A stretch of 64,000 nt of DNA from the NCBI GenBank assembly GCA_002989075.1, contig PSQN01000006.1:620001-684000 (forward strand), given 5' to 3'. A program made the translations under genes and the position numbers. Under the pieces are notes generated by a model, which was given only the letters and a program-made list of their open reading frames with translations, made no database searches and was not told where the DNA came from. This DNA is from Arthonia radiata (Eukaryota; Ascomycota; Arthoniomycetes; Arthoniales; Arthoniaceae). Below, in pieces: positions 12,001 through 24,900 of this stretch; the first letter of the stretch is position 1; every line of letters begins with the position of its first letter.

Positions 12001-15000
12001 GTCTAGTTTGTCTTAGACGCTTGCCTCTCGGCTTAGCGTCTTTACGCTTCTTAAATTTCTTAAGAGCGTTAGAGTCTTTAAGATATGTCTGCGGCTCTAT
12101 TATATTATTTGCCTCCGACTACCTCTGCTACTTGGTTCAATACTAGTCTTTATTCTTAATCTTAAAGCGAATCGCCTTAATAAGCTATTCTTTACTATTA
12201 TCGACTTCGATCGGACTAGACGGTTTTATATCGGGCCGACGGCGATATAGCTCTAGTAAAGATATATAGAAGACAGAGTAGATGCGGTAGGAGTCTAGTA
12301 GTGCCAGCTAGTAAGCTTATTTACTTACTTTCTTAAGGATTCTAAATAATTCTAAGCTTCGATCGTCGAGCTTCTTTATTGGCCTCTTTGTTTTAAGGTT
12401 CTTTAACAATAGCAGCACTAAGTTACCTACTATATAGTATTTTAGTGTATACTTAGTGTTGTACTATTCTATTTACAGATACTAAGCTTTTTCTAGCTGC
12501 TGCTTTATTTCTTATTAGCGAAGAAGGCGTTCTTCTATATACTTAACTGCTATAGAATGTTCTAGCTTAGACTACCTTTCTTCTTAATAGGAAGTATCCT
12601 TACCGATAGAAAGGTTATTTAGCTTAACTACAGTACGGTACTAATTTAGCGGCGGTACGCCGTTTAGTACATTTATAACGCGATCAAACGTATATTTAAT
12701 CGGCAAAATTTTCGTTAATAAACAAACTTTTAAATTGTACGTAAAAGTAGCTTCTTTTAAATACTTATACTAATTATCTTAATTCTAAGAGATATAGATA
12801 CGCAGGTAGTTTTTAAGCTTCTGGTTCTAGCGCTCGGTTTAGCTATTAGTTTGAGGGTAAAATGCTATACTTAACCTTCGTTTTACAGCTAAATGCTAAC
12901 AGAAGGTACTTCAATATAAGCTAGTAAATATAGATTCTCTATTAAATAAGAGGCTTCTTAGGAATCTTAATATTTTTGCTTAGTGTTTATAAAGTACTTT
13001 TACTAGCTTTATAGCATCTATAGTTTTACTAACTAAAATATAGGTTATAAACTTAAAGAAGCGATCTACGACTATAAGAATTGAATTAACAATATTCCTG
13101 TTCTTTAAAAAAACTATCGGTAGTTTAATAACAAAGTTTAAAAATAGGTTCTTAATAAGGCCAATTAGAATTAATATCGCCGCTATTTCGCTATATAGCT
13201 TATACCTCTTTATAGCTGTTCGTTAGTATATATTATATTTAGCAATAAAGTTTTTAATATACATTGCTATTTTTTCTTACATATATTTATATCTTAGAAT
13301 TTTAAGGGTCTTCTCGATCTTAAAGTAGTTAGCAAGCTTATTATTATAATTTCTGCTTATAATTTTAAGCTTTAACGTAAAATATTCTAGTATCTAGATT
13401 TTACTATCTTAACGCAACAACTTATAGCTATTAACTAACTATTTTACGTACTTTAGAGACTCGGAGTCCGAGTTAGGCTCTATTAGAGTATCTAAGTCGA
13501 TTCGACTCGTACAGCGCTTTCTTATACCGGCTTAACGGCGATCTGTTGCTGTTTTATTACTCTACTGATCTTTAGTCCTAGCCAATAATTTTAACTCCAA
13601 TACTTTCTGCTTTATAAAGGCGTCCCTCTGCTAGACTTCGAGGATTAAAGTTGCGAGACCCTAAGAAGTATTATTGTAAGCTATTTTAAGAGCGGTAGCT
13701 ATAACTACCTTAACTCGTAATACGAGAGCTACCGAAAAAGGCTCTATATTAGTAGAGAAAGACAAACACGTTTCTCGCTCCTAGGCGTTCTATATAAGGT
13801 CTATATTTAACTCTAATCTACCTTCAATTTAGACTATAGCCGCGTTTAGAGTTTTAGGTTAGTAGCTAAACCGCTAATAGTATTTAAAATAATTTTTAAG
13901 CAATATAATTAAGATAGTAATTATACCTTCTTCTAGGCTAGAAGGCTCTTTTCTAGTACTAGGTAAAGTAGTATCTCTTCTAAGCTTCTGCTATAGGCTC
14001 GGTAATATCTTGTTAGCGTTATCTTCCTTTACTCTACGTAAATTTTTATAATCTAGACGGCGCGATAGCGCGTCTGCTAGATTCTTGCTATCCGTACAAT
14101 ATAGTATTTTAAAGTTAAATGCTAACAGGTCTTCTATCTAGCGCGCCTGTCGGCGAGATAATACTTTCGTTGTTATAAAATATCGTAGATTATTGTAGTC
14201 TGTTATAATCTTTACTAAGTGCTATATACTAATAAGGTAATAATGTTAGTACTTAAAGCTAGTCTATATTACTATAAGTTCTTTATTATAGGTATTATAT
14301 CTTAGCTCAGCGTCTACAAATTTCTTTAAAAAGAACGCTACCGGATATAGATATGTATCCGCCTTATTATCGGTACTAGTCCGAGCAGTGTCCGCTATAT
14401 CTAATATAAATAAGCTTAAGTTAATATTTAACGATAATAGTAATCGGCTATCTCTCCTTAGCTAAAGTAAGATGTCTGCTATTATAAAGTCTAATGCGTT
14501 AGTTATTAAAACGATCGATAGTACCGAGTTAAAGTACGTTAGTACTAGTATATTTATAAAGACTTGCTTTAACGCTTTAAAAGCTTCTTATTAAGCTTTA
14601 CCTTAAATAAACTTAATATCTTTCGTTAGTGCGTTTATTAGCACTACGATACAGCTAAATCTATAGATAAATCGCTGGTAAAAGTTTATAAATTTTAGAA
14701 AGGACAGGATCTACTTTACGGTAGTAGAAACTAGCTATTTAGCTATAGTCTGCACTCTTTTTGGGTCTATTTCGATACTATCGACTTCTACGGTAAACTC
14801 TAGGAAAGAAACCTTAGTAATATAAAATTAACACTTAAACAGCTTTATAAATAAACAATATTTAAAAAGCCTTAAAAGAACTTCTTTAATATAGACTTTA
14901 TAGCTTTCCTCGTCTTTAGAGAAAATTAAGATATCGTCTATATAAACGATACATACGGTATCAACAAGATTGCCTATAGCTTTATAGATATATATTTAGA

Positions 15001-15700
15001 ACGTAGTAGAGGCGTTTGCTAGTCTAAAAGGTATTACTAGGTATTTATAGTACCCGTATCGGGTATAAAACGCTGTCTTCTACTTATCTTCTTTACGAAT
15101 ATAGATACAATAATAGATATTGTAAAGATTAAGCTTTATAAACATCTTTGAGCCTTATAGACAATTAAGAATCTTAGAGACTAGCGGCAATGCGTAGCAA
15201 TTCTTTATAGTTATATTGTTTAAACCGCGGTAGTTAATATATAGTCTTAACGATCCGTCTACCTTAAATATAAATAGAACTAGAGCACCCGTCGGACTAG
15301 TAGAGGGTTGTATTTACTCTTTCTTAATTATAGCATTTAGATACTCTCGAAGCGTCTTTAGCTTATTCTACGATATAGAGTAGATTAGCTTATATAGAGG
15401 TTCTATACTATCCTTAAGCTTAATCTTATAAGTATGCTTACTAAGCGGCGTAAGCTTACTCGACAGTTCTTTAGAAAAGATATCTTTATATTTAGCGTAC
15501 TAAGAAAGAAGCTTATCTTACTTCTCTACTTTCTTAGACTTACTATCCGGAGTCCGGTCTAGCAGCAAACTAACGTCTAATAAAACCGCTATTTAATACT
15601 TATAACGTTTATCCGCTCTTATCTATAGGATCGTAGAGTAGTACTGTTCGCCTTTTTATAAATATACTAAAATTACGTCTTTATTAACAATCTTAATAGA
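12000..15700 (-). pseudogene. B1 pol remnant: RT, RNase H, integrase, chromodomain-like end
   Basis: The reverse transcriptase is recognised by the VYIDDILIF block read on the minus strand at ~14,918-14,960. The integrase C-terminus is recognised around 12,230-12,350 by a run resembling the usual 'GPFKVLEKVG.. YRLELP..W.IHPVFHVS' pattern, and a chromodomain-like segment with EW at its start follows at ~12,050-12,190. This suggests a chromovirus-type gypsy element. Broken by many RIP-type changes. Confidence 0.75.
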
Positions 15701-17623
15701 TTTAGCTCTTACTATCCGTTCTTTAGGCGTAGAGAGGTTTCTCCAAGCAATTATTCTTATCGCCTAGCTAATCTAGAGCTTAACTTACTTAAGCTATAGA
15801 TATTCTAAAACAAGACTATATTCTATAAAGTTAGCTAAATATAGATAGAGTTAGTAATACCGTTCCTCTCTATATACTTCTCTTACGATTATATTTACGT
15901 TATAAGCGCCGTAAAGCTATAGCTTATTTTTATTAAGGAACTTAGTATACAGGAGCTTTACTCTATATAATTTTTACTATCCTCTTTTAAGCACAATACG
16001 ATAATTAATAAATTTAATCTCTATACTAAAATCTACTAGCACAAGAACCTCTTGCAGCGACTTATTTAGCTGTACTGAGACTTTAATTTATTCTTACCGT
16101 TAATCGACAGTTCTAAGCTTTAGAAACGCGAGACTTACTCTTAAGGTCTATCGTTTCTCTATCTAACTAGTATCGAATTAATACTAGTTTAAGGTATAGT
16201 ACATTTAATAGTATAATGCCCTTTCTAATTATATATAAAGCAGGTAATGTTTATCTTACTGTATATCGACTCTGGTTGCCTCTATGCGGCAGAGCTATTG
16301 TCTCTTTATCGGACCGGTAAGTTGCCTTGTTCTCGGTATAAACTGCCTTGTCCGCGGTTCGATCTCTATAAGGATGCTTTAGCGTTATAACCGCTATAGT
16401 TTGTATCTAATCTACTACCGAAGCGATTTTAGTTTATATTAGTGTTGCAGGCGTCCCGCGATATATTACAATTAATATTTATATATTAATAAACTTTCTT
16501 TAGAAGCTCGTTTATATCTTTAAGTAGGTTCTTTAAGAGACTTTACTTAATTAGCTTTACCTTAATTTATAAAGATAAGCGTATATAGTAAAATACGGCC
16601 CAATTCGGGTCCGGTATCTTACTACTTAGCAACTTAGTTTCTTTATTCTATAAAAAGCTTAGAAAGTTCTCGAGCTTCTGCGTTAAACTCTGTATTAACG
16701 TAAAGAACCTTTTTACGTTAGCTATAGTAGCTGTAGCTAAGTTAACGATGTATTCTATTATCTATTCTTTAAAGTACGTCTATACGTAGAGCGACGTCTT
16801 CTCTTTATTCTCTTCGACGTAAGTTTGCTATCTATCCGCTAGGTCTCTAAGGAGTCTTTAAACGTACTAAATAATAATATAAATATTGTCGAGGTTTAAG
16901 ATATTAGCTATTTAAAATCTTTCTTTAATAGTTTAAGTCTATTAAGTACTTATAGAGCTTATAGCTTTCTTAAGCTTAGACGTCTCTTTTTTAAGAAGCT
17001 TATTAATTTAGCTTTAAAGGCTTAAATTGCCCTATAGCCGCTTGCTACTAGCCTCTAAATTACAAATAGACTAGAGCTTAACTTCGAGTATTCGCTTTTC
17101 GAGCTTAAGCTTCTTAATAGTGTACTGCTACTACTATGCTAGCAGTTCTTATCTCAGCTTTTATACCTTAACGCTTAAAAAGACGCTAAAGAGAGATTCT
17201 TTGCGGTTAAAGCCTTAATAAGCCTCTTCGTTGTCGTTATTGTTTTAGTTTAGACTATTGTTCTTCTTAGTTTACAATCTATTTAGCGTCTGTTCGCCGG
17301 CTTATAAGCTTTCTTGCTTATTGTCGTCGTTAGATTCTATATAAGAGTCCTAGTCTTCTTCGGCGTTAACTATATTTTACTACGCTCTGTATTCTACTTG
17401 TATAGCGGATATAAAGCGACTACCGTCGTATACTTAGTTTCTTGCTTGTTTTCTTTAAATACGGTACTTACTAGCATCGGCCATCAATTAATTTTAATAT
17501 TATTTATTTTAACGTATATATAGAGTCTCGGCTATACTTAATTATGCTAGGTTAACCTCTAAGCGACGTTAATAAGGTATCTAACTGCCGGCCGCCTTTC
17601 TTATAGGTTTAGAATAATTAGAA

Positions 17624-17819
17624 TGTAATCTAAGTATAGAGCAGAAAGCAGTTAGATAGCAAAAAGGGTCTAAATAGGCTCTACTAGTATTTAAGCTAAT
17701 TATTAAGGAGACCAGAAAGGGATGCGTCTACTAGAGAAAAGATATTCTTTCAGGATCGCAGCCTTTCTAAATAGACAACATTCTGTTCTAATTCGCTATC
17801 GGAACGTTTGTGTATTATA
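17624..17819 (-). repeat. B1 right LTR (5' LTR)
   Basis: 196 bp copy of 9,808-10,003. It starts TGTAATCTAAG and ends GTGTATTATA, followed by the TATAT target duplication. The sequence immediately inside (17,600-17,623) gave no clear match to a standard TGG-type tRNA primer site. Confidence 0.9.
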
Positions 17820-19199
17820 TATATAAGACATAGAACGGAGTTATTTTAGTTATATCGTTTTTTGTATTATTGTGCGTAGCTTGCGCTACTAGCAGTAATT
17901 GTACCCAGTCGTTTTACTAATAGTTAATGTATATCTAGAGATACTGTTTTAGTGTCTAATTTGTTCGTTCTATCTGTCTGTCTGTTTACGGATAGAATAA
18001 CGTAGATATCTTCTGTTTCGTTTCTAGTTGTTGTATTAGAGATATTTAAAATCGTAAGACAAATTTTTAATCTCTGTCTAAGACAATTCTTTGTAGTTAA
18101 CTATAGTTAGCTAGAATAATCTAAAGAAATGTATATGCTAATTGTTCTAAATTAGTAGCCTCCTTGTAAGGCACGAAATACGCGTATTTTGTTAGTTTGT
18201 TGCATATAACTAGAATAGCGTCGTAAGCTACTTCTATAAGTAAATTCTTAGATATTAGTAGCTTAGTAATAAAGTTTAGTAAGACCGTATATTATAGTCT
18301 TTTAGATATCTTTAGTAGCTGTAGTTTACTGTACAGTAAATACTTTAGGTGCTTAGTTCTTGCGTATACGTCGTATTTTTAGATATAATTCTCGACGTAG
18401 TGTCGGATTTTCGGGATGTAGTAGGTTCTTGTAATCTTTTCTATAGTGTTGTTGATGCCTTTGTATCCTTTTATTGGGTTATTGTGAAAGTTATTAATAA
18501 TGTATCGGGTTAGATTCCTCGGGACGTAGATCTTGCCTTAAAATTCGTAATAGTATTTACTGTTCTTAGTTAATCTTAGATATCGTTTTTCGTTCTTCTA
18601 GTAGGTTTTAGAGTCGTATAGAATGTCTGGGATTCGGCTATCTAGTTCGATAACAAACTTAGTTGTTATAGCCTATTAATTGTATTTAATCTTATTATTG
18701 TGCTCTTAGAATATTGTGTGCTCGACGTGTTCCTTATCGTTAAGGTAATTAAAACGTCGGCTTAGAGCGTTAGCTCTATCGTTCTTAGAACCTTTCTTGT
18801 AAATAATAATAAAGTTGTATAGAGCTATAGTTTCCGACTATCTAACTTATCTGCGATTAAGTTTTTTTGTCGTTATAAAGTAGGTTAGGTTCTTATAGTT
18901 TATATATACTATAATTATATAGTTTGCTCCTTTTAAGTAAGCTTGCTATATCTCGAATACTACTATAATAGCTAAAAGCTCTTTATTGTAAATATTGTAG
19001 TTCTATTTTATAGGTAATATTTTTTTCGAGTAGAAAGCTACTGGTCTAAGCTTTCTTTTCTTGTTATTTTAACTTATATATACTTTAATCGTATAGTTTA
19101 ATACGTCTGTTTTTATAATAATCGGCAGATTAGGATTAAATATTGCTAGTACGGGTTCGACCTTAAAAGCTTCCTTAAGCTCTTTAAATGCTAATTGTT

Positions 19200-20000
19200 C
19201 CTTTTACGTCTAAAAAAATCTTGTCGATTATTTTGTTTATTGAGACAGCGGTGCTATAATTCGGTTAAAATTAAATATCTATCGCCTATAGTAGTTAACA
19301 AAACTAAGAAACTGTTACAATTGTTTTATATTCTTTGGTGTAGGCTAAGTTAGAACAGATTAGATTTTTAAATCTTCTATTTAGAGACCGTACTTAGTAA
19401 TTATAAATCTAAGAAATTCGACGGATTATTGATAAAACTGAGTTTTCTTAATATTAATTTGTAAATCGGTACACGCTAATCTTTCTAATATCTTTTTAAT
19501 ATGTTTCTTATATTCTTTTAGTATATAGCTATATACTAGAATATCGTTTAGATAAGTAATTATAAATATATCTAGGCAATTACTAAGTATGTTGTTAATT
19601 AGTTTCTAAAATAATACTAGTGCGTTTATTAGCTTAAAGGGTATAACGTAATACTTAAAAAGTCTGTATCTAGTATAAAAGGCTATTTTCTATTCTTCGT
19701 CTTTCTTTATATAAATTAGATTGTATACTTCTTTAAGGTTAAACTTAGTAAACTATTGTATGTTATACAATTAGTCTGTTATTTCGTTAATATATAGTAA
19801 AGGGTATTAATTTTTAATAGTTACTCTGTTTACTTATCTATAATCTATATAAAGTTGTAGTTTACTATTCTTCTTTGATACAAAGAGTATTAGGTATTCG
19901 GCTAGTAATATTAATTTCTAGATAAATTCTTTCTTAAGATTTTTATTGAAATAATTGTAGAGCGCTTAATTCTTTACTTTTAATAGAGAGTATATTAAAC
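19200..20000 (-). pseudogene. A1 reverse transcriptase remnant
   Basis: Same domain and order as in A2 (39,200-39,900), with the catalytic YLDD-type block around 19,520-19,560 on the minus strand. More eroded than A2. Part of the broken A1 element. Confidence 0.75.
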
Positions 20001-22868
20001 TAAATATTAGCGTCTTACTTTCTTATAAAGGTATTATATAATCCTATAGTTTATATTCTGGAAGGGCTGAGTTTAGCTTAGCTTTCTCGAATAAATATTG
20101 AAACTAATCGTATTCCTTTAGTATCTTAGTAATTAACTGAGTACTTGTTGTTGTATAGAATTGTTAACGTATAGTTGTTTTTTGTTTATACCTACGTATA
20201 GTTAGCTATAGACAAGATACTACGTTAAACTTCTCTTATAGGATATTTAAGTGTTAGAGTATAGTAGTACTAACCCGTATAAGTTCTTTATCGCACTTTT
20301 TATTCTTACTACTAAAGATAGCTTATAGAGTATCTATTCTGTAGAACGACTCTTATTTAGAGTACTTATACTTAGTAAAGAGGAGTTTTTTAGTTCTCTA
20401 ATTTACTTTTAGATTATATTGTTGTAACTAAGGTATACTTAGTACAGCATAATACTAGTTAATATCTACGATATTATAAGTAATTTTTTCTTAATAGTTC
20501 TTAATTGTTATACTTATTGATAAAGTCTTGTAGTTAACTCTTTCCTCTGTCCCTTAAAATTTAGACAGTATGTAGGGTAATTTCTTCTTTTATATTTATA
20601 TTTAGTACTCCTTAACGCAGCGTATTAAGATAAAGTTGCCTGTTACGTTTAAATTAATTATAATTTTAATGTTTCTATAGTTTATTGTTGCCTAAGTATA
20701 TAAATATGTTCTGTAAAAAGCTAAGCTTGTATAAAGCTAAGCTTTTAGAGGGTTTAACCGTTGAACGGGTCGGTACTACTGCCCTTAAAGCAGTTGGCTT
20801 AGTCTTTTTTCTGTTAATTGTATACGTTCTAGAGTATTTTAGATATTAAAACCTATTGTTAGTTAATTTGCTATAAGAATTCCTATATAAGGTGTTCTAG
20901 TACTATCTTTATTATAACGTCTAGTTTATTGTTTATAATCTCTATCTTAATTATACAATTATTGCTAGTTAAAACTTATTGTATCTGTAGGTTGTATATT
21001 GTTAGTCGAAGATATTAGTACTAGCTACGTAATTCTAGACCTTTAATAAGGTAGTTTACTAGCTATTATAGACGTAAGTAAATATATCTTAGAATATTGT
21101 TAATATCTTTATTAGCGCTTAACTTCCTATTGTAGAAGGCTAACTAACAAAGTCTCTATATTATTCCTTTCTAACGAATTAAGGTTTGTTCTTCTTAATT
21201 AGTATTGTTCTTAAGCAAGAATTCTGTACTATTAGAATCTATATTTTTATCTTTAAGTCGTTACCTTGTCTGTAACGCATCGTAGTTACTATCTTGCTTA
21301 GCTTCTATAGTCTATTCTTTCTTAAATTCCCCTTAAGTTTCTAAGTAAGGTAACTTAAATTGTCCTTAGATGAGGCCTAGTTCTTATATCGAATCTTATT
21401 TTAGAGATATCAATTTCTTTAGCTACTATCTTAACTCTAGTTTATTAGATTTATAAATCGTACAATTATTATTGTAGCACACAGTTTAAGATAGTGTTTT
21501 GTGTAATATAACGGTACTCTATATCTAATGCCTTGGAATAGTGCAGTCAATATTGTTTCAGTCCTATAGTTTTTATTGTTTCTGTTTTATTTGTCGTTCT
21601 TTTATTTCTTTCTATAACTTACTGTCCGTATTCCAGTTCTTATATAAATTAAATAAGTTTAACTTGTTGTACTTTTTGTTAGAAGTAACCTAGTAAGTAT
21701 CTTTCTAGTTATAGAAGGTACCCCTGTAGATATTCTTCTGCTTCTTAGTTAATTTAATAACGTATCTATACCAGTTTTAGTTGATCTTAGGTAGAAGTCC
21801 TAACACTTAAAGAGGACGACCCTCAGATAAGTCTATATATCAGCAGTCGAAGAAGGCGGCTAGCAACTCTATCGCCTTATTGCGACCGTCGTCCTTCTGT
21901 GTCTAAATAGTTATATTAAACTATTATTATAGAAAATAGGGTTTCTAAGATTAATTATTGTGCCCGTTTCTGCTAGTACTATTGAACTATTATTTCTTAG
22001 AACGGCATTCTTTAACTTAATACCCTAGTTTTCTGTAATACAAGTATAGCTTGTTCTTTATTCTGTGCTCTCGTTTCTAGTTATTTAGTTTTCTATAAAG
22101 CTTTATAAAGTTTAATTCTATTAAATTACCTCAGTTTTATTGTAAGTTGTGCTTACTTTAAGTTTAGATAAACTTACCTAAGTTAGCTTCTTTCTTCTCT
22201 AACTGTCGTTTAAAGTTGCTGTCGTTAATTTCCTTGGCTCGTTCTATAAACTTTTCTAGTTTAGTAAACTTCTCTCTACAAATATAGATAATTTTCTTAA
22301 TATAGTCCTTTAAGCCTTCGTAAAAGACGTCAACTAGGGGTCTTTTATTCTATTCGGTTTAATTAGTATATTATAGAAACTTAGCGGCGTATCGGCTAGC
22401 TGGTTCTATCTAGCGGAGTGTCTTAAGTTTGCGTACAGTAGTACGTTTAAAATCAGTATTCCTGTACATCTATCGAAGCTTTTACTAAAACGCAGCAAAG
22501 CTAGAGAAGAGTTCGTCGGTCTCCTATTGTTGTTTGTTAGGTACCTTGTAGAGATAGTCTTTAAGATAGAAGTTAAATTATTTATATATCTCGCTATTTA
22601 TATAGAATACGGCAAATAAAACTATAGTACTGTTATTCGAAAACTAATCTTTATAAGTTTTAAAATATACGGCTAAGCGTATTAGAAATAAAGTAAGTTC
22701 GGAACGTTTATCGAAGGGGCTCTTATTTATTTTAGTATTAACGTCTAATATCTTACCTATAGCGGCTATTTTACTAGCTAGTCTGTTTATAGCGTTACGG
22801 CTGTTAGATACTAAAGTAGTAAATATAATTAATCTGCTTTTTCTACTTTTATAGCGAGTCTATTAAAG

Positions 22869-23318
22869 TATAATACCGGTTGTTAAGAGAACTAAATTAA
22901 GACTTACTTACCTTATATACTTATTAACCTTAATAAGGGGTGTCTTATGTGCTAGAGACTGAAAAATAGGAGAAACGATATAGATTATAAAAGATAAGAG
23001 GAGCTTAACTAGAGTAGATAGAAAGTAAAGTACGTTACTTAAATATAGTTAAGGAACTTATATTTAAATATTAAGTTAATAGACTAAAGTTTATTCTAAG
23101 GTTGGCTATTAGTCTAACTATATAGTTTAAGATATAAAGGTATATTTCTCTGTGTCTAACGGTTTTAACAATCCCTTTGTTGTATAGTCGGAATCCTATT
23201 GCGATATAGCGACGTTGTCGACGTTGCTATATTGAAGTCGTCGGGTATACTGTATAATGCTCTAATAAGGCTAGCTACGCTTAGCCTTGTACTAGTCTAA
23301 TGTAGTAAGATCGTAACA
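22869..23318 (-). repeat. A1 right LTR (5' LTR)
   Basis: 450 bp, same length as its partner. It begins TATAATACCGG, where the original TG end has become TA, and ends TCGTAACA just before the TTAAT target duplication. Confidence 0.9.
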
Positions 23319-24900
23319 TTAATATTAATAAAATATTAAATAATATTAAATACTAATAGCTAAAATATTATTTACTTAAATAATATATTTTTTTAGTAGT
23401 AATAGCGTATTTAATAAGTTTTTATATTAATTATACTATAATAATATAAATAATTAAAAAAAGATACTACTTTACTATACTACAATAGATATACTATAGA
23501 GATCTCTAATATTATCTATTTTCTATCTATTTTATAATACTAATCTAATTAATATAGTTACTAAGTAAGACTATATAGCTCTAGTATTTATTAATAACCT
23601 TAATATAGTTATTATAGAGTATATAGCTTAAAAAAACTATATAAAACTAGCTAAATTATACTTTTATTTATAAGAATAGAAGTACTAATATACTCTAGTT
23701 TTTAATATTGATAAGTATAAGCTTATTTACTTCTTTAAGTTTATTTAAAGATTTTAATTTTTAATACTAGATAAAAATATATTAATAAAGCTAATAATTA
23801 ATAGCTATATAAAACTATTAAAGCTAGTTAAATATACTAAATTACTAAAAGTTATAGTTAACTTAATACTTAGCTAAAAGCTATATCTTAACTAAATTAA
23901 ATTTAAAGTAATAAAGATACTTAGTACTTTAGTAAATTATAGTAACTTAGTATAAAATCTTAACTTTAATATTATATATATACTTTACTATACTATAATT
24001 CTTCTATTAATCTTATATAGATACTTAGTATAGTGTATACTAAAAGTAAAATTTTATAAGCTATATTAAGATATTTTTATATAAACTCTTTATATAATTT
24101 AAAAGTAGATAGCTAAGATCATTACTAGAAGATCTAAGATAGTTACTTTAAAGTTACTTAATATATTATGTAATCTACTACTAATTAACTTAATTTTAGA
24201 ACAAAAGCTTATAAAAAATTTATATAACTATATTTAGCTCTAAACTATTTATTAATATAAGTAATTTAAAACTTAGTTTTTATAGCTAATAATTAATAAT
24301 TATATAAATATTATTTATTACTACTTAAGGTCTATAAAGTCTAATTAATAAAAGACTTTAGTTAAAAGTTTATAGAGTTTTTTAAGTAGTATATATCTTT
24401 TTTAGTAAGCTTCTAAAAAAAGTTCTCTTATAAATACTATAATTATTATTAATTTAATTATTAATAATTTGAATACTATAATTATAGAATATAACTAGCT
24501 TATTATTTAGTTTAAAGCTCTTATAATATATATAGATAGTAGTAAATTTAAGGACTATATTAGTATTACTATAGTACTTTATATAATAGAACATACTTAG
24601 ATAGCCTATATAGGTTATAAATTTTAGACTACTACATATACTATAGAAATAAAGAGTATAGCTATAATAGTAAAGATAGTATAAAAATTAGGTCTTTATA
24701 GATAATTAAGTAGCTATTTATATAATAAAAAAGCCTAGTAAGGCCTCTAAATAGACCTTTATAGGTAATTAAAGTCTAATAATATATTTAATAGTTATAA
24801 AAAATATGGTAGAGTAAGAGTAAGAGACCTGTTTTATTTAATATGTAATAGATACTAGTATACTATAAGATTGTTAGTAATAAAACTATAAATAGAGTAG
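23319..24900 (+). mobile_element. LINE (Tad1/I-like), 3' part: RT and RNase H, eroded
   Basis: Around 23,500-23,610 the plus strand reads FYLFYNTNLINIVTK and then ALVFINNLN. This matches the LINE reverse-transcriptase blocks 'SPILYLFYNA' and 'FxDD', with the catalytic Asp pair turned to Asn-Asn as RIP (GAC to AAC) would do. The Cx-to-thumb region follows to ~24,200. At ~24,440-24,720 comes an RNase H-like segment, with HTQIAYIGYKFQTTTYTIEI resembling the 'YLG....TVYAAEL' strand of LINE RNase H domains. No poly-A tail or 3' end could be fixed. It continues the piece at 7,350-8,015 and is the oldest layer of this nest, clearly inactive. Confidence 0.65.

Larger units (their letters stand above)
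9808..17819 (-). mobile_element. Ty3/gypsy retrotransposon family B, copy B1, nested in A1
   Basis: 8,012 bp with two 196-bp LTRs and TATAT duplicated outside (9,803-9,807 and 17,820-17,824). The uninterrupted A2 copy shows the empty target site (around 37,752, GCTATACAAGG), confirming insertion into A1. Orientation is minus: Gag starts near 17.48 kb, reverse transcriptase with a YIDD block near 14.92-14.96 kb, RNase H near 14.3 kb, integrase ~12.4-13.6 kb, and a chromodomain-like end near 12.05-12.19 kb. About 2 kb of unassigned sequence follows before the left LTR. The element is full length in layout but broken by many RIP-type changes. Confidence 0.9.
8016..23318 (-). mobile_element. Ty3/gypsy retrotransposon family A, copy A1 (interrupted by B1)
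   Basis: Two 450-bp LTRs flank the element, and TTAAT is duplicated immediately outside (8,011-8,015 and 23,319-23,323). The purine-rich tract next to the left LTR, read on the minus strand, and the Gag at the right end set the orientation as minus. Parts in minus-strand order are gag (~22.8 kb downward), reverse transcriptase with a YLDD-type block near 19.53 kb, RNase H, integrase, then a ~1.3 kb segment before the left LTR that holds a plus-strand reading frame. A second element, B1, sits inside. Without it A1 is ~7.3 kb, about 0.2 kb longer than its sister A2. It is a broken fossil with many RIP-type changes and is older-looking than A2. Confidence 0.9.

Noticed and set aside
17314-17523. 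Plus-strand 69-codon open frame
   Set aside because: It lies over the start of B1 Gag on the opposite strand, has a hydrophobic, low-complexity composition and no counterpart in the older B2 copy.
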